DNA of 36,754 nucleotides from Clostridiales bacterium (GTDB lineage: Bacteria > Bacillota > Clostridia > Lachnospirales > JAQSXR01). The stretch covers positions 1 to 36,754 of the forward strand of contig JAQSXR010000022.1 of assembly GCA_029256575.1 (NCBI GenBank), written 5' to 3'. Below are positions 24,667 to 35,274 of the stretch, one piece after another. A program made the position numbers and the translations under genes. Numbering within the stretch: position 1 is the first letter of the stretch; every line of letters begins with the position of its first letter. The notes under the pieces are model-generated. The model saw nothing but the letters and a program-made list of their open reading frames with translations, was not told the origin of the DNA and ran no database searches.

Positions 24667-25092
24667 ATGGCAAAGAAAGTAACAGGTTATATCAAATTAC
24701 AAATTCCAGCAGCAAAAGCAACACCAGCACCACCAGTTGGACCAGCTCTTGGACAACACGGTGTAAACATTATGCAATTTACAAAAGAATTCAATGCTAG
24801 AACAGCTGACCAAGCAGGATTGATAATACCAGTAGTAATCTCTGTGTATGCAGATAGAACATTTAGTTTTATAACTAAAACTCCACCTGCAGCAGTTCTT
24901 TTGAAAAAAGCTTGTAAAGTTGAATCAGGATCAGCTACACCTAACAAGAAAAAGGTTGCTAAGATTTCTAAAGCAGAAATTCAAAAAATAGCTGAATTAA
25001 AAATGCCTGATTTAAATGCAGGAAGTATTGAAACAGCAATTAGCATGATAACTGGAACAGCAAAAAGCATGGGAATTACAGTAGAAGAATAG
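24667..25092 (+). CDS. rplK: 50S ribosomal protein L11
   Basis: Encodes 141 residues from ATG 24667 behind CAGGAGGTG. N terminus [36 protein letters not shown] is the classical L11 proline-rich head; the C-terminal RNA-binding domain ends [11 protein letters not shown]. It binds 23S rRNA at the GTPase centre and takes part in the stringent response. Paired with rplA. Confidence 0.97.
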   Translation: MAKKVTGYIKLQIPAAKATPAPPVGPALGQHGVNIMQFTKEFNARTADQAGLIIPVVISVYADRTFSFITKTPPAAVLLKKACKVESGSATPNKKKVAKISKAEIQKIAELKMPDLNAGSIETAISMITGTAKSMGITVEE

Positions 25093-25106
25093 TTCTACTA
25101 GAGACT

Positions 25107-25140
25107 GTGGGAGGGTTTACTCCCGATAATACCACAAGGA
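25107..25140 (+). promoter_or_regulatory. rplA leader, second L1-type RNA element
   Basis: GTGG (25107-25110) pairs with CCAC (25132-25135) and the inner GGGAG with CTCCC (25110-25114 and 25120-25124), leaving GATAATA unpaired on one side. Nearly the same element precedes rplK. It is 16 bases before the rplA start and next to the AGGAGG site, so L1 bound here could block translation. Confidence 0.6.
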
Positions 25141-25150
25141 GGATTATAAA

Positions 25151-25846
25151 ATGAAAAAAGGTAAGAAATATGCAGAAGCTGCAAAGATAATTGATCGTTC
25201 AGCTCAATATGACATAAAAGACGCCATGTCTTTAATTAAAAAAACTGCATTTGCTAAATTTGACGAAACAGTAGAAGCTCATCTTAGATTAGGTGTAGAC
25301 GGACGTCATGCAGATCAACAAGTTCGTGGTGCGGTTGTATTACCTCACGGAACTGGTAAAAAGGTAAGAATTCTTGTATTCGCTAAAGGCGATAAAATAG
25401 ACGAAGCTATAAAAGCGGGTGCTGATTTCGCTGGTGGAGAAGAATTAATACCAAGAATCCAAAATGACAACTGGTTTGAGTTTGATGTTGTAGTAGCAAC
25501 ACCAGACATGATGGGTGTAGTTGGTCGTTTAGGTAGAGTACTTGGACCTAAAGGATTAATGCCAAATCCAAAAGCTGGAACAGTTACTATGGACGTAACA
25601 AAAGCAGTAAATGAAATTAAGGCTGGTAAAATCGAATACAGACTTGACAAGACTAATATCATTCACGTGCCAGTGGGAAAAGTTTCTTTTACAGAAGAAC
25701 AACTAGTGAACAACTTCCAAACGTTAATTAATGCAGTTAACAAAGCAAAACCAGCTACAGCTAAAGGTCAATATTTGAAGAGTGTTACACTTAGTTCAAC
25801 TATGGGTCTTGGTGTTAAATTAAACACTGGTAGATTAGCTGAATAG
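25151..25846 (+). CDS. rplA: 50S ribosomal protein L1
   Basis: Encodes 231 residues from ATG 25151 behind AAGGAGGATTAT. Family signatures include [25 protein letters not shown] near the N terminus and [32 protein letters not shown], the 23S L1-stalk binding signature, in the middle. Full length. L1 is a translational repressor of its own operon in other bacteria; two candidate binding elements are present upstream. Confidence 0.97.
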   Translation: MKKGKKYAEAAKIIDRSAQYDIKDAMSLIKKTAFAKFDETVEAHLRLGVDGRHADQQVRGAVVLPHGTGKKVRILVFAKGDKIDEAIKAGADFAGGEELIPRIQNDNWFEFDVVVATPDMMGVVGRLGRVLGPKGLMPNPKAGTVTMDVTKAVNEIKAGKIEYRLDKTNIIHVPVGKVSFTEEQLVNNFQTLINAVNKAKPATAKGQYLKSVTLSSTMGLGVKLNTGRLAE

Positions 25847-25866
25847 TTAGGGTGAATTAATTATCC

Positions 25867-25932
25867 GTGAATTACTTGAAATTCACTTCAAAAGGGTAAA
25901 ATTAATTTCCCGCGAATTGCTTTGCAATTCAC
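25867..25932. repeat. Twin hairpins between rplA and L10 leader
   Basis: GTGAATT/AATTCAC (25867-25873 with 25880-25886) and GAATTGC/GCAATTC (25914-25920 with 25924-25930) are related sequences about 46 bases apart, with GGGTAAAATTAATTTCCC between them. Neither has a T-run of its own. They precede the rplJ promoter and may end or protect the rplA transcript. Confidence 0.5.
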
Positions 25933-25950
25933 TATAAAATTAATTTTTTG

Positions 25951-25979
25951 TTGACAGCATATAGATAAGGTGTTATAAT
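25951..25979 (+). promoter_or_regulatory. Sigma-A promoter of rplJ-rplL
   Basis: TTGACA (25951-25956), spacer of 17 bases, TATAAT (25974-25979): both boxes are consensus. It drives the L10 leader. Confidence 0.92.
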
Positions 25980-25985
25980 ACACCT

Positions 25986-26125
25986 CAGTAATGAATTTAA
26001 TATTTACCGTAGACAGTAGGTGCTCATTAGAGCGTAAGCGTTAACGCCTACCGAGGAGTTAATAACTCACTTAATGAGTGCATAATGACTATATGCCTCT
26101 CTGTCTATGATAGAGAGGCTTTTTT
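25986..26125 (+). promoter_or_regulatory. L10 (rplJ) leader with attenuator
   Basis: The leader has a branched region around TACCGTAGACAGTAGGTGC and GCGTAAGC followed by GCCTACCGAGGAG, as in Firmicutes L10 leaders. Its 3' end is a terminator: GCCTCTCT (26095-26102) pairs with AGAGAGGC (26112-26119), then TTTTTT. GTAGACAG (26009-26016) can pair with CTGTCTAT (26101-26108), part of the terminator, giving an antiterminator alternative. Known biology: the L10-L12 complex binds the leader and favours termination. About 330 bases separate rplA and rplJ and this element fills most of that space. Confidence 0.85.
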
Positions 26126-26179
26126 AATGCAATTGCTAAACGAAGAAATTCGTAGCAAATAATATAAGGAGGTACACCA

Positions 26180-26665
26180 ATGGCAAAAATCGAACAAAAA
26201 TCAAATGTAGTTGATGAAATCAAAGCTGTTATTAAAGATGCGAAGTCAGTAGTTTTAGTTGACCACCGTGGATTAACAGTTGATCAAGATACACAACTTC
26301 GTAAATCACTCAGAGAAGCAGGTATTGTATACAAAGTATACAAAAACACTATGATGAGATTTGCATTTGAAGGAACAGTTTTCGAATCATTATCACAACA
26401 TTTAGAAGGACCAAGTGCAATAGCTATCAGTACAACTGATTCTACTGCTCCAGCAAGAATTCTTAGTAAAACTGCTAAAGCTTGTCCTGCTCTTGAATTT
26501 AAAGCAGGGGTTGTTGAAGGCGAATACTATGATGCAGTGAAGATGGTTCAAATCGCAGACATTCCATCAAAAGAAATATTACTTGGAAAGTTACTTGGAA
26601 GTATCCAATCTCCAATTTCAAGCTTTGCAAGAGTTATCAAACAAATTGCAGAACAACAAGCTTAA
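26180..26665 (+). CDS. rplJ: 50S ribosomal protein L10
   Basis: Encodes 161 residues from ATG 26180 behind AAGGAGGTACACC. N terminus with KSVVLVDHRGLTVDQDTQLRKSLREAGI, then YKVYKNTMMRFAFEGT, the L10 signature; the C-terminal helix SSFARVIKQIAEQ binds L12 dimers. Regulated by the upstream leader. Confidence 0.96.
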   Translation: MAKIEQKSNVVDEIKAVIKDAKSVVLVDHRGLTVDQDTQLRKSLREAGIVYKVYKNTMMRFAFEGTVFESLSQHLEGPSAIAISTTDSTAPARILSKTAKACPALEFKAGVVEGEYYDAVKMVQIADIPSKEILLGKLLGSIQSPISSFARVIKQIAEQQA

Positions 26666-26720
26666 TCTACTTAATGTAGCTTAAAAACAAATAAAAAAAC
26701 ATACATGGAGGAATAATAAA

Positions 26721-27092
26721 ATGGCAAAGTTAACAACAGCAGAATTTATTGAAGCTATAAAAGAATTATCAGTATTAGAATTAAACGAATTAGTTAAAGC
26801 ATGTGAAGAAGAATTTGGTGTTTCAGCAGCAGCAGGAGTTGCAGTAGCAGCAGGACCAGCAGCAGCAGAAGTTGAAGAACAAACAGAATTCACAGTTGAA
26901 TTAACTGAAGCAGGATCAGAAAAAGTTAAAGTTATCAAAGCTGTTCGTGAAATCACTGGCTTAGGCTTAAAAGAAGCTAAAGAATTAGTAGATGGAGCTC
27001 CAAAGGCAGTTAAAGAAGGCGCATCTAAAGAAGAAGCTGAAGAAATGAAAAAGAAATTAGAAGAAGTTGGCGCTAAAGTAACATTAAAGTAG
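26721..27092 (+). CDS. rplL: 50S ribosomal protein L7/L12
   Basis: Encodes 123 residues from ATG 26721 behind ATGGAGGAAT. The N-terminal dimerisation part [24 protein letters not shown] is followed by an alanine/glutamate-rich hinge and the globular C-terminal domain [25 protein letters not shown], which recruits translation GTPases. Ends with the usual GAKVTLK. A terminator follows. Confidence 0.97.
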   Translation: MAKLTTAEFIEAIKELSVLELNELVKACEEEFGVSAAAGVAVAAGPAAAEVEEQTEFTVELTEAGSEKVKVIKAVREITGLGLKEAKELVDGAPKAVKEGASKEEAEEMKKKLEEVGAKVTLK

Positions 27093-27111
27093 TCATAAGA
27101 TTCTAAATATT

Positions 27112-27138
27112 AAAAGCCATGACAATGTCATGGCTTTT
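27112..27138 (+). terminator. Terminator after rplL
   Basis: AAAAGCCATGA (27112-27122) pairs with TCATGGCTTTT (27128-27138) around a 5-base loop, followed by another T. It separates rplJL from rpoBC. Confidence 0.88.
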
Positions 27139-27201
27139 TGAATATTATCCTATTATTTGGAAAGAATTAATATGATAAGTATAATTTATATAATAATTGC
27201 A

Positions 27202-27307
27202 GTAATTACGTATTGCGACGATAGTAATCGCGTATCACAACGTATTTCGATGATGTAATCACGTATCGCAACGTGTTACGATTGTAGTAATTGCGTATTG
27301 CAATAAT
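27202..27307. repeat. Degenerate tandem repeat between rplL and rpoB
   Basis: Four imperfect copies of a unit starting GTAATnnCGTATnnCnA at 27202, 27224, 27255 and 27287. The two middle copies are about 31-32 bases and include the extra part AACGTRTTNCGAT; the first is shortened by about 9 bases and the last is partial. AT-rich sequence with TTTATATA flanks both sides. It has no open frame. The remainder of the 460-base gap holds the rpoB promoter and leader. Confidence 0.65.
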
Positions 27308-27375
27308 TTATATAGGAAAACTTCGTTAAAAATAATTGTTTCCTAAAAATAATGAATTAAATGCATGAAAATAGC

Positions 27376-27404
27376 TTGACACAAGGTACCCCTTGTGATA
27401 ATAT
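27376..27404 (+). promoter_or_regulatory. Sigma-A promoter of rpoBC with palindrome in spacer
   Basis: TTGACA (27376-27381), spacer of 17 bases, TAATAT (27399-27404). The spacer contains the perfect inverted repeat CACAAGG-TACC-CCTTGTG (27380-27397), covering almost the whole region between the boxes. This is where a repressor or activator of the MerR type could act. Confidence 0.8.
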
Positions 27405-27451
27405 GATTTAATGTACTAAAATGGTTCAGTTTGCCCAAAAATGGACCTTAT

Positions 27452-27503
27452 GATGGCTATGAATTGTATGCTACGTTAGTGTAACGTATAGTTCATAGCT
27501 ATT
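27452..27503 (+). other. Leader hairpin of rpoB
   Basis: GATGGCTATGAA (27452-27463) pairs with TTCATAGCTATT (27492-27503), with a further inner stem (about CTACGTTA with TAACGTAT). It lies in the roughly 140-base untranslated leader and ends 50 bases before the start codon. No T-run, so it is not a plain terminator; it may stabilise the message or tune translation. Confidence 0.5.
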
Positions 27504-27552
27504 ATCAAACGATACTCGTAAAAAAATTTAATTCAAGGAGTGACATGTCAGT

Positions 27553-30500
27553 ATGGAAAAAAACAGAATCCGCCCTATATCAGTCGGTAAAGGTACGAGA
27601 ATGAGCTACTCTAGACAAAAAGAAGTTCTTGAAATGCCTAACTTGCTAGAAATACAAAAGGATTCCTACCAATGGTTCTTAAAAGAAGGACTAAGGGAAG
27701 TGTTCGATGATATTTCTCCAATAGCAGACTACAATGACTTCTTATCTTTATCATTCGTAGATTTTACGCTTAATGAAGATGATGTTAAGTACACTATTCC
27801 TGAGTGTAAGGAAAGAGATGCTACTTATGCAGCGCCACTAAAGGTTAAAGTAAGATTATTAAACAAACAAACAGAAGAAATCACAGAACATGAAATATTC
27901 ATGGGTGATTTACCATTAATGACTGAAACAGGTACATTTGTAATTAATGGAGCAGAACGTGTTATTGTAAGTCAGTTAGTACGTTCTCCAGGTATATATT
28001 TTAGTATTGATCATGATAAGATAGGTAAACAACTTCATTCTGCAACAGTTATTCCATATAGAGGAGCATGGCTAGAATATGAAACAGATTCTAACGATGT
28101 TTTTTCAGTGCGAGTAGATAGAACAAGAAAAGTACCTATTACTGTACTTATTCGTGCAATTATTTTTGCAGATTTAACAAATTCAGATTCTTTAATTGAC
28201 TCTGAAAATGGTACGGATCAACAAATTATAGATTTGTTTGGTGACGAACCTAAGATTTTAGCAAGTATTGAAAAAGATACTACTAAGACTGCAGAAGAAG
28301 CTTTAATCGAAATCTATAAGAGAATTCGTCCAGGCGAGCCACCAACAGTTGAAAGTTCAAAATCTTTACTTGATTCTATGTTCTTTGATGCAAGAAGATA
28401 CGATCTTGAAAAAGTTGGTCGTTATAAATTTGATAAAAAGTTACATTTAAAGAATAGAGTACGTGGACAAGAATTGGCAGAAGATGTTATAGATACGCTA
28501 ACAGGTGAAGTACTTGCAACTCAAGGAACTATTATTACAGAAGAATTAGCAATAACAATTCAAGATGCTGGTGTTCCTTATATAATGATAAAAACAGAAG
28601 AGAGAAATATAAAAGTTATTTCTAACTTAATGGTAAATATCAACAAACATTTAAATGTTGATGCTGAAAAATTAGGCGTATACCAAGAAGTATATCTTCC
28701 TGTATTAGAAGAAATCATGAATGAATATGAAACACAAGATGAAATTGAAGATGCAATTGTTAAGAGCCTCCAAAGATTGATTCCAAAACATATAACTAAG
28801 CATGATATGATTGCTTCCATTAACTACAATATTCATTTAGAATATAATGTTGGAACAAAGGATGACATTGACCATTTAGGAAACAGAAGAATCCGTGCAG
28901 TTGGCGAATTACTTCAAAATCAATATAGAATTGGTTTATCAAGAATGGAACGTGTAGTTAGAGAAAGAATGACAACTCAAGATATTACAGGGATATCACC
29001 ACAATCATTGATTAACATAAAACCTGTAACAGCTGCGGTAAAAGAATTCTTTGGAAGCTCACAGTTGTCACAATTTATGGATCAGACAAATCCTCTTGCG
29101 GAACTTGCTAACAAGAGACGTTTATCAGCATTAGGACCAGGCGGTTTATCTCGTGATAGAGCGAGTTTTGAAGTTCGTGACGTTCATTATTCTCATTATG
29201 GAAGAATGTGTCCAATCGAAACTCCAGAAGGTCCAAATATCGGTCTTATTAACTCACTTGCATCCTATGCAAGAATTAATGATTACGGATTTATTGAAGC
29301 ACCATATAGAAAAATTGACAGATCCTCAGGTGAGCCAGTTGTAACGGATGAAGTAGTATATTTAACAGCAGATGAAGAAGAAAACTATAGAGTTGCACAA
29401 GCGAATGAACCAATTGATGAAGAAGGACATTTTGTGAATTCAGCTGTATCCGGTCGTTTTAGAGATGAAATAACTGAGTTTGACAAGTATACAATTGATA
29501 TGATGGATGTTTCTCCAAAGATGGTATTCTCGATCGCAACATCAATGATTCCTTTCTTAGAAAATGATGATGCGAACCGTGCACTTATGGGATCAAACAT
29601 GCAACGTCAGGCAGTTCCACTTATAACTACTACAGCTCCAATTGTTGGAACTGGTATGGAGTATAAGGCAGCTGTTGACTCTGGTGTTTGTATCGTTGCA
29701 AAGAATTCAGGAGTAGTTGAAAAGTCTTCTGCAAAAGAAATTATTATCAAAAAAGATGATGGTAAAAGAGATGTATACAAAGTAATTAAATTTACAAGAA
29801 GTAATCAAGGGACTTGTATCAATCAAAGACCAATCGTATTTAAAGGGCAAAAAATTGAAGCTGGAGAGGTTATTGCTGATGGACCATCAACATCAGGTGG
29901 AGAAATTGCACTTGGTAAGAATCCACTTATCGGATTTATGACTTGGGAAGGTTACAACTTCGAAGATGCGATTCTTCTTAGTGAAAAACTTGTTCAAAAT
30001 GATGTATATACATCACTTCATATAGAAGAATACGAAGCTGAGTCAAGAGATACTAAGCTAGGACCTGAAGAAATAACAAGAGATGTTCCAGGTGTTGGTG
30101 ATGATGCATTGAAAGATTTAGATGAAAGAGGAATTATCCGTGTTGGAGCGGAAGTTCGTCCTGGAGATATATTAGTAGGTAAAGTAACTCCTAAGGGAGA
30201 AACAGAACTTACAGCTGAAGAAAGACTGCTTAGAGCAATCTTTGGTGAAAAAGCAAGAGAAGTTAGAGATACTTCATTAAGAGTTCCACATGGTGAAGCA
30301 GGTATTATTGTAGATGCAAAAGTGTTCACGAGAGAAAATGGTGATGAACTTTCACCAGGAGTAAATCAAACTGTACGCGTATATATCGCTCAAAAGAGAA
30401 AAATCTCTGTAGGTGATAAGATGGCTGGTCGTCATGGTAATAAGGGTGTTATTTCAAGAATTCTTCCAGTAGAAGATATGCCTTTCCTTCCAAATGGTAG

Positions 30501-31410
30501 ACCACTTGATATCGTTCTTAATCCACTTGGTGTTCCATCTCGTATGAACATTGGTCAAGTACTTGAAGTCCATTTAGGTCTTGCAGCGAAAGCATTAGGC
30601 TTTAACATTGCAACACCAGTGTTTGATGGCGCAGACGAATATGACATTATGGATACACTTGAAATGGCAGATGATTATGTAAATACTGATTGGGAAGCAT
30701 TTGAAGAAAAATATGCGGCAACAACGAAAAAAGAAGTTATGTCATTTTTATATGATAACAGAGATCACAGAGAAGAGTGGAAGGGAGTTCCACTTAGTAG
30801 AACAGGTAAAATTCAACTACGAGATGGTAGAACCGGAGAACCTTTCGATAGCCAAGTAACAGTTGGATATATGCATTACTTGAAACTTCATCATTTAGTA
30901 GATGATAAGATACATGCTCGTTCAACAGGACCATATTCACTCGTAACACAACAACCTCTTGGTGGTAAAGCACAATTTGGTGGACAAAGATTTGGTGAAA
31001 TGGAAGTTTGGGCACTTGAAGCATACGGCGCTGCATACACGTTACAAGAAATCTTAACAGTTAAATCAGATGACGTTGTAGGTCGTGTTAAGACTTATGA
31101 AGCTATTATAAAGGGAGAAAACGTTCCAGAAGCTGGAATACCTGAATCTTTTAAAGTATTATTGAAAGAATTACAATCTCTATGTCTTGACGTTAAAGTT
31201 CTAAGAGAAGATCAAACAGAACTTGAAATGAAAGAAAGCATTTACGATAGAGATGAGGAAATATCTTCAATACTTGAAAGAGAAGATGAATTTGGCTTTG
31301 CAAGAGGCGCGGATGATTTCAAAGAATCTGATTCATTCTTCTTTGAAGATGAAAACGGAGAAGCAGATTTCAATGACACTGCTGCAGAGGAAGACGATTT
31401 ATTTGAATAA
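27553..31410 (+). CDS. rpoB: DNA-directed RNA polymerase subunit beta
   Basis: Encodes 1285 residues from ATG 27553 behind AAGGAGTGAC. Standard landmarks: [17 protein letters not shown] at the N terminus, [22 protein letters not shown], the rifampicin region around [44 protein letters not shown] with the catalytic-region lysines, and [19 protein letters not shown] near the C terminus. The rifampicin region has the usual susceptible-type residues. The C terminus is an acidic tail rich in Asp/Glu/Phe, as in many Firmicutes. Followed at 76 bases by rpoC. Confidence 0.98.
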   Translation: MEKNRIRPISVGKGTRMSYSRQKEVLEMPNLLEIQKDSYQWFLKEGLREVFDDISPIADYNDFLSLSFVDFTLNEDDVKYTIPECKERDATYAAPLKVKVRLLNKQTEEITEHEIFMGDLPLMTETGTFVINGAERVIVSQLVRSPGIYFSIDHDKIGKQLHSATVIPYRGAWLEYETDSNDVFSVRVDRTRKVPITVLIRAIIFADLTNSDSLIDSENGTDQQIIDLFGDEPKILASIEKDTTKTAEEALIEIYKRIRPGEPPTVESSKSLLDSMFFDARRYDLEKVGRYKFDKKLHLKNRVRGQELAEDVIDTLTGEVLATQGTIITEELAITIQDAGVPYIMIKTEERNIKVISNLMVNINKHLNVDAEKLGVYQEVYLPVLEEIMNEYETQDEIEDAIVKSLQRLIPKHITKHDMIASINYNIHLEYNVGTKDDIDHLGNRRIRAVGELLQNQYRIGLSRMERVVRERMTTQDITGISPQSLINIKPVTAAVKEFFGSSQLSQFMDQTNPLAELANKRRLSALGPGGLSRDRASFEVRDVHYSHYGRMCPIETPEGPNIGLINSLASYARINDYGFIEAPYRKIDRSSGEPVVTDEVVYLTADEEENYRVAQANEPIDEEGHFVNSAVSGRFRDEITEFDKYTIDMMDVSPKMVFSIATSMIPFLENDDANRALMGSNMQRQAVPLITTTAPIVGTGMEYKAAVDSGVCIVAKNSGVVEKSSAKEIIIKKDDGKRDVYKVIKFTRSNQGTCINQRPIVFKGQKIEAGEVIADGPSTSGGEIALGKNPLIGFMTWEGYNFEDAILLSEKLVQNDVYTSLHIEEYEAESRDTKLGPEEITRDVPGVGDDALKDLDERGIIRVGAEVRPGDILVGKVTPKGETELTAEERLLRAIFGEKAREVRDTSLRVPHGEAGIIVDAKVFTRENGDELSPGVNQTVRVYIAQKRKISVGDKMAGRHGNKGVISRILPVEDMPFLPNGRPLDIVLNPLGVPSRMNIGQVLEVHLGLAAKALGFNIATPVFDGADEYDIMDTLEMADDYVNTDWEAFEEKYAATTKKEVMSFLYDNRDHREEWKGVPLSRTGKIQLRDGRTGEPFDSQVTVGYMHYLKLHHLVDDKIHARSTGPYSLVTQQPLGGKAQFGGQRFGEMEVWALEAYGAAYTLQEILTVKSDDVVGRVKTYEAIIKGENVPEAGIPESFKVLLKELQSLCLDVKVLREDQTELEMKESIYDRDEEISSILEREDEFGFARGADDFKESDSFFFEDENGEADFNDTAAEEDDLFE

Positions 31411-31417
31411 TTGGAAA

Positions 31418-31437
31418 GTGCCAGATTTATCTGGCAC
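31418..31437 (+). other. rpoB-rpoC intergenic hairpin
   Basis: GTGCCAGA (31418-31425) pairs perfectly with TCTGGCAC (31430-31437), loop TTTA. No T-run follows, so it should not terminate. A processing or stability role between rpoB and rpoC is possible. Confidence 0.5.
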
Positions 31438-31486
31438 ACCATTATAATAATAATGAGTTACCAAAATTTGAAAGGAGTATTGTTCT

Positions 31487-34400
31487 ATGTCGACAAACAA
31501 TGTGATTGATCAACCGATGGTATTTGATTCAATTAAAATTGGATTAGCATCACCAGAAAGAATTAGAGAATGGTCTCATGGCGAAGTAAAAAAACCTGAG
31601 ACAATCAACTATAGAACACTTAAACCAGAAAGAGATGGTTTATTCTGTGAAAAAATATTTGGACCAAGCAAGGACTGGGAATGTCATTGCGGTAAATATA
31701 AGAAAATAAGATACAAAGGTGTAGTATGTGATCGTTGTGGAGTAGAAGTTACGAAATCTAAAGTTAGAAGAGAACGTTTAGGACACATCGAACTTGCAGC
31801 ACCAGTTTCTCATATTTGGTATTTTAAAGGAATTCCTAGTAGAATGGGATTAATCCTTGATATATCACCTAGAACCCTTGAAAAAGTATTATACTTTGCA
31901 TCTTATATTGTACTTGATCCAGGTGAAACAGGATTGCTTTACAAACAAGTATTAACAGAACCAGCTTATAGAGAAGCATATGATAAATATGGAAATAAGT
32001 TTAGAGCTGGTATGGGTGCTGAATCAATAAAAGAATTATTAGAAGCAATTGATCTCGAAGGAGAATCAGTTGAACTGAAAAAAGGTCTTAAGGATTCAAC
32101 AGGCCAAAAGAGAGCTAGAATAATTAAAAGACTTGAAGTTATAGAAGCGTTCAGACTTTCTGGAAATAAACCAGGATGGATGATTATGACTGTTGTTCCA
32201 GTTATTCCACCAGATCTTAGACCAATGGTTCAATTAGATGGTGGTAGATTTGCTACTTCAGACTTAAATGACTTATATAGAAGAGTTATAAATAGAAATA
32301 ATCGTTTAAAGAGACTACTTGAACTTGGAGCTCCAGACATTATCGTAAGAAATGAAAAGAGAATGTTACAAGAAGCAGTAGACGCTTTAATTGATAATGG
32401 TAGACGTGGACGTCCAGTAACTGGCCCAGGTAATAGAGCACTTAAATCTTTATCCGATATGTTAAAAGGTAAGCAAGGACGTTTCCGTCAAAACTTACTT
32501 GGAAAACGTGTTGACTATTCAGGTCGTTCCGTTATCGTTGTAGGACCAGAATTAAAGATTTATCAATGTGGTCTTCCAAAAGAAATGGCAATAGAATTAT
32601 TCAAACCGTTTGTTATGAAAAGACTTGTAGCGGATGGTATGGCACATAATATTAAATCTGCTAAGAAAATGGTTGAAAAACTTCAATCAGATGTATGGGA
32701 TGTATTAGAAGACGTAATTAAGGAACATCCAGTTATGCTTAACCGTGCTCCTACACTTCATAGATTAGGAATACAAGCATTCGAGCCAGTACTAGTAGAA
32801 GGTAGAGCAATTAAACTTCACCCATTAGTATGTACAGCATATAATGCTGACTTTGACGGTGACCAGATGGCTGTTCACGTTCCACTTTCTGTAGAAGCTC
32901 AATCTGAATGTAGATTCTTATTATTATCACCAAACAACTTATTGAAACCATCAGATGGTACACCAGTTGCAGTTCCTTCACAGGATATGGTACTTGGTAT
33001 TTACTATTTAACTCTTGAAAAACCAGGAGCAAAAGGAGAAGGTAAGTACTTTAAGAGTAAAAATGAAGCTTTCCTTGCTTATGAAAACGATGAATTAACA
33101 CTTCACTCAAGAATTAATGTAAGAAGAGTTTTGAATAGAAATGGTGTTGATGAACACAAAACAATTTCTACTACTTTAGGTCATATGCTATTTAATGAAG
33201 TAATTCCACAGGATTTAGGATTTGTTGATAGATCAATTCCAGATAATGAATTTTTATATGAAATTGATTTCTTATGTGGAAAGAAACAATTAAAGAATAT
33301 TCTTGATAAATGTATTAATACACATGGATCAACTATGACAGCTGAAGTATTAGATGGTATTAAGAAATTAGGTTATAAATTTGCAACACGTAGTGCAATT
33401 ACTGTATCTGTATCAGACATGGAAGTTCCTGCAGCAAAAAAGGAAATCATCCAAGATGCAGAAGGAAATATTGAAAAAATCACAAAGAACTTTAGACGTG
33501 GTCTTATTACGAACGAAGAACGTTATAAAGAAGTAATTGATATATGGAAAAATGCAGATGATAAAATAACAAAAGAACTATTAGGTAACTTAAATAAATA
33601 TAATAATATATTCATGATGGCTGACTCTGGAGCCCGTGGATCTGATAAGCAGATTAAACAGCTTGCAGGTATGCGTGGACTTATGGCAGATACATCAGGA
33701 CGTACACTTGAATTACCAATCAAGTCAAATTTCCGTGAAGGTCTTGACGTACTTGAATACTTTATATCAGCACATGGTGCTAGAAAAGGTCTTGCCGATA
33801 CAGCACTTCGTACAGCCGATTCAGGATATTTAACTCGTCGTCTTGTTGACGTATCACAAGAAGTTATTATTAAAGAAGTTGATTGTTGTGAAGGAAAAGA
33901 AATCTCAGGAATGGTTATTAAAGCATTCATGGATGGAGCAGAAACAATTGAAAGTTTACAAGAAAGACTTACAGGAAGATATGCTGCTGAAAATGTAGTT
34001 CATCCAGAAACGGGAGAACTTCTTTGCAAAGCAAACCATATGATATATCCAAGAAGAGCGGAAGCGATTGTTAAAGCTGGTGTTACTAGTGTAAAACTTC
34101 GTACTGTACTTTCATGTAAATCAAAAGTTGGTGTATGTGCCAAATGTTATGGTGCTAACATGGCTACAGCGTTACCAGTTCAAGTTGGTGAAGCAGTTGG
34201 TATTATCGCGGCTCAATCAATTGGAGAACCAGGTACACAGCTTACAATGCGTACATTCCATACAGGTGGTATAGCTGGAGATGATATAACACAAGGTCTT
34301 CCTCGTGTTGAAGAAATTTTTGAAGCTAGACGTCCAAAAGGTCTTGCAATTATTGCAGAATTTGCTGGTATCGCAACAATAAAAGAAACAAAGAAGAAAA

Positions 34401-35077
34401 AAGAAGTTATCATTACAAGTAATGAAACAGGCGAAGCAAAAGCATATTTAATCCCATATGGTTCAAGAGTAAAAGTTCAAGATAATGACCAAATGGAACC
34501 TGGTGATGAAATAACTGAAGGTAGTGTAAATCCTCATGATATCTTGAAAATTAAAGGTATGCGTCCATTACAAGATTACATGATTCAAGAAGTTCAAAGA
34601 GTTTATCGTTTACAAGGTGTTGAAATAAATGATAAGCATATTGAAGTAATTCTTCGTCAAATGCTTAAAAAGAATAGAATTGAAGAAAAGGGTGACACTG
34701 AATTCTTGCCAGGATCATTGGTAGACATTTTAGAAATTAACGAAGTGAATGCACAAATGATTGAACAAGGGTTAGAACCAGCTGAGGCAAATCAAGTATT
34801 GCTTGGTATAACAAAAGCATCACTTGCTACGAACTCATTCCTTTCAGCAGCTTCATTCCAAGAGACTACTAAAGTTCTTACGGAAGCAGCAATTAAAGGA
34901 AAGTCAGATCCACTTCTTGGTCTAAAGGAAAACGTTATTATTGGTAAATTAATTCCTGCAGGTACAGGTATGAAGAGATATCAATCTGTAAGATTGGATA
35001 ATGAAGATACTACCAATATGGAAGTATTGATTGATTCAATGGATGAAGCGGATGAAGATTTATTTGAACAAGTATAA
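31487..35077 (+). CDS. rpoC: DNA-directed RNA polymerase subunit beta'
   Basis: Encodes 1196 residues from ATG 31487 behind AAAGGAG. The first zinc site is Cys66, Cys68, Cys81 and Cys84. The catalytic magnesium loop [13 protein letters not shown] has Asp455, Asp457 and Asp459. The second zinc site cysteines appear in [21 protein letters not shown] near residue 880. The trigger loop region [16 protein letters not shown] follows. Length is typical for Firmicutes without the large insertion found in Gammaproteobacteria. Acidic C terminus [11 protein letters not shown]. Confidence 0.98.
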   Translation: MSTNNVIDQPMVFDSIKIGLASPERIREWSHGEVKKPETINYRTLKPERDGLFCEKIFGPSKDWECHCGKYKKIRYKGVVCDRCGVEVTKSKVRRERLGHIELAAPVSHIWYFKGIPSRMGLILDISPRTLEKVLYFASYIVLDPGETGLLYKQVLTEPAYREAYDKYGNKFRAGMGAESIKELLEAIDLEGESVELKKGLKDSTGQKRARIIKRLEVIEAFRLSGNKPGWMIMTVVPVIPPDLRPMVQLDGGRFATSDLNDLYRRVINRNNRLKRLLELGAPDIIVRNEKRMLQEAVDALIDNGRRGRPVTGPGNRALKSLSDMLKGKQGRFRQNLLGKRVDYSGRSVIVVGPELKIYQCGLPKEMAIELFKPFVMKRLVADGMAHNIKSAKKMVEKLQSDVWDVLEDVIKEHPVMLNRAPTLHRLGIQAFEPVLVEGRAIKLHPLVCTAYNADFDGDQMAVHVPLSVEAQSECRFLLLSPNNLLKPSDGTPVAVPSQDMVLGIYYLTLEKPGAKGEGKYFKSKNEAFLAYENDELTLHSRINVRRVLNRNGVDEHKTISTTLGHMLFNEVIPQDLGFVDRSIPDNEFLYEIDFLCGKKQLKNILDKCINTHGSTMTAEVLDGIKKLGYKFATRSAITVSVSDMEVPAAKKEIIQDAEGNIEKITKNFRRGLITNEERYKEVIDIWKNADDKITKELLGNLNKYNNIFMMADSGARGSDKQIKQLAGMRGLMADTSGRTLELPIKSNFREGLDVLEYFISAHGARKGLADTALRTADSGYLTRRLVDVSQEVIIKEVDCCEGKEISGMVIKAFMDGAETIESLQERLTGRYAAENVVHPETGELLCKANHMIYPRRAEAIVKAGVTSVKLRTVLSCKSKVGVCAKCYGANMATALPVQVGEAVGIIAAQSIGEPGTQLTMRTFHTGGIAGDDITQGLPRVEEIFEARRPKGLAIIAEFAGIATIKETKKKKEVIITSNETGEAKAYLIPYGSRVKVQDNDQMEPGDEITEGSVNPHDILKIKGMRPLQDYMIQEVQRVYRLQGVEINDKHIEVILRQMLKKNRIEEKGDTEFLPGSLVDILEINEVNAQMIEQGLEPAEANQVLLGITKASLATNSFLSAASFQETTKVLTEAAIKGKSDPLLGLKENVIIGKLIPAGTGMKRYQSVRLDNEDTTNMEVLIDSMDEADEDLFEQV

Positions 35078-35106
35078 ATAATAAAAGACTACGTCTTTAT
35101 TGAACG

Positions 35107-35147
35107 ATACCCCTTATGTTAGATATATAATCTAATATAGGGGGTAT
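35107..35147 (+). terminator. Hairpin after rpoC, probable terminator
   Basis: A 17-bp stem (35107-35123 with 35131-35147) containing CCCC/GGGGG, 7-base loop TATATAA. The T-run after it is weak (TGTAAAAT), so termination may be partial. Located 29 bases after the rpoC stop. Confidence 0.7.
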
Positions 35148-35170
35148 TGTAAAATAACGAGGTAGTTTTT

Positions 35171-35199
35171 TTGACATCAAAAAATAATAATGTTAAAAT
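35171..35199 (+). promoter_or_regulatory. Sigma-A promoter upstream of legB
   Basis: TTGACA (35171-35176), spacer of 17 bases, TAAAAT (35194-35199). A near-consensus vegetative promoter. A sigma-D-type promoter lies directly downstream. Confidence 0.8.
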
Positions 35200-35213
35200 T
35201 AGATATTACTATA

Positions 35214-35240
35214 TAGAATAATAGGTTGTTTTGCCGATAA
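35214..35240 (+). promoter_or_regulatory. Sigma-D (sigma-28) promoter upstream of legB
   Basis: TAGA (35214-35217), a spacer of 15 bases, then GCCGATAA (35233-35240), the exact -10 consensus of sigma-D. It lies 34 bases before the legB start. The same spacing and -10 core occur upstream of the second flagellin and flaG. Confidence 0.75.
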
Positions 35241-35274
35241 ATTATATTATAAATACATTTGAAAAGGAGAAATT

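Noticed and set aside
27202-27307. CRISPR array in the rplL-rpoB gap
   Set aside because: Units are degenerate and contiguous with no unique spacers, and no cas genes are nearby.
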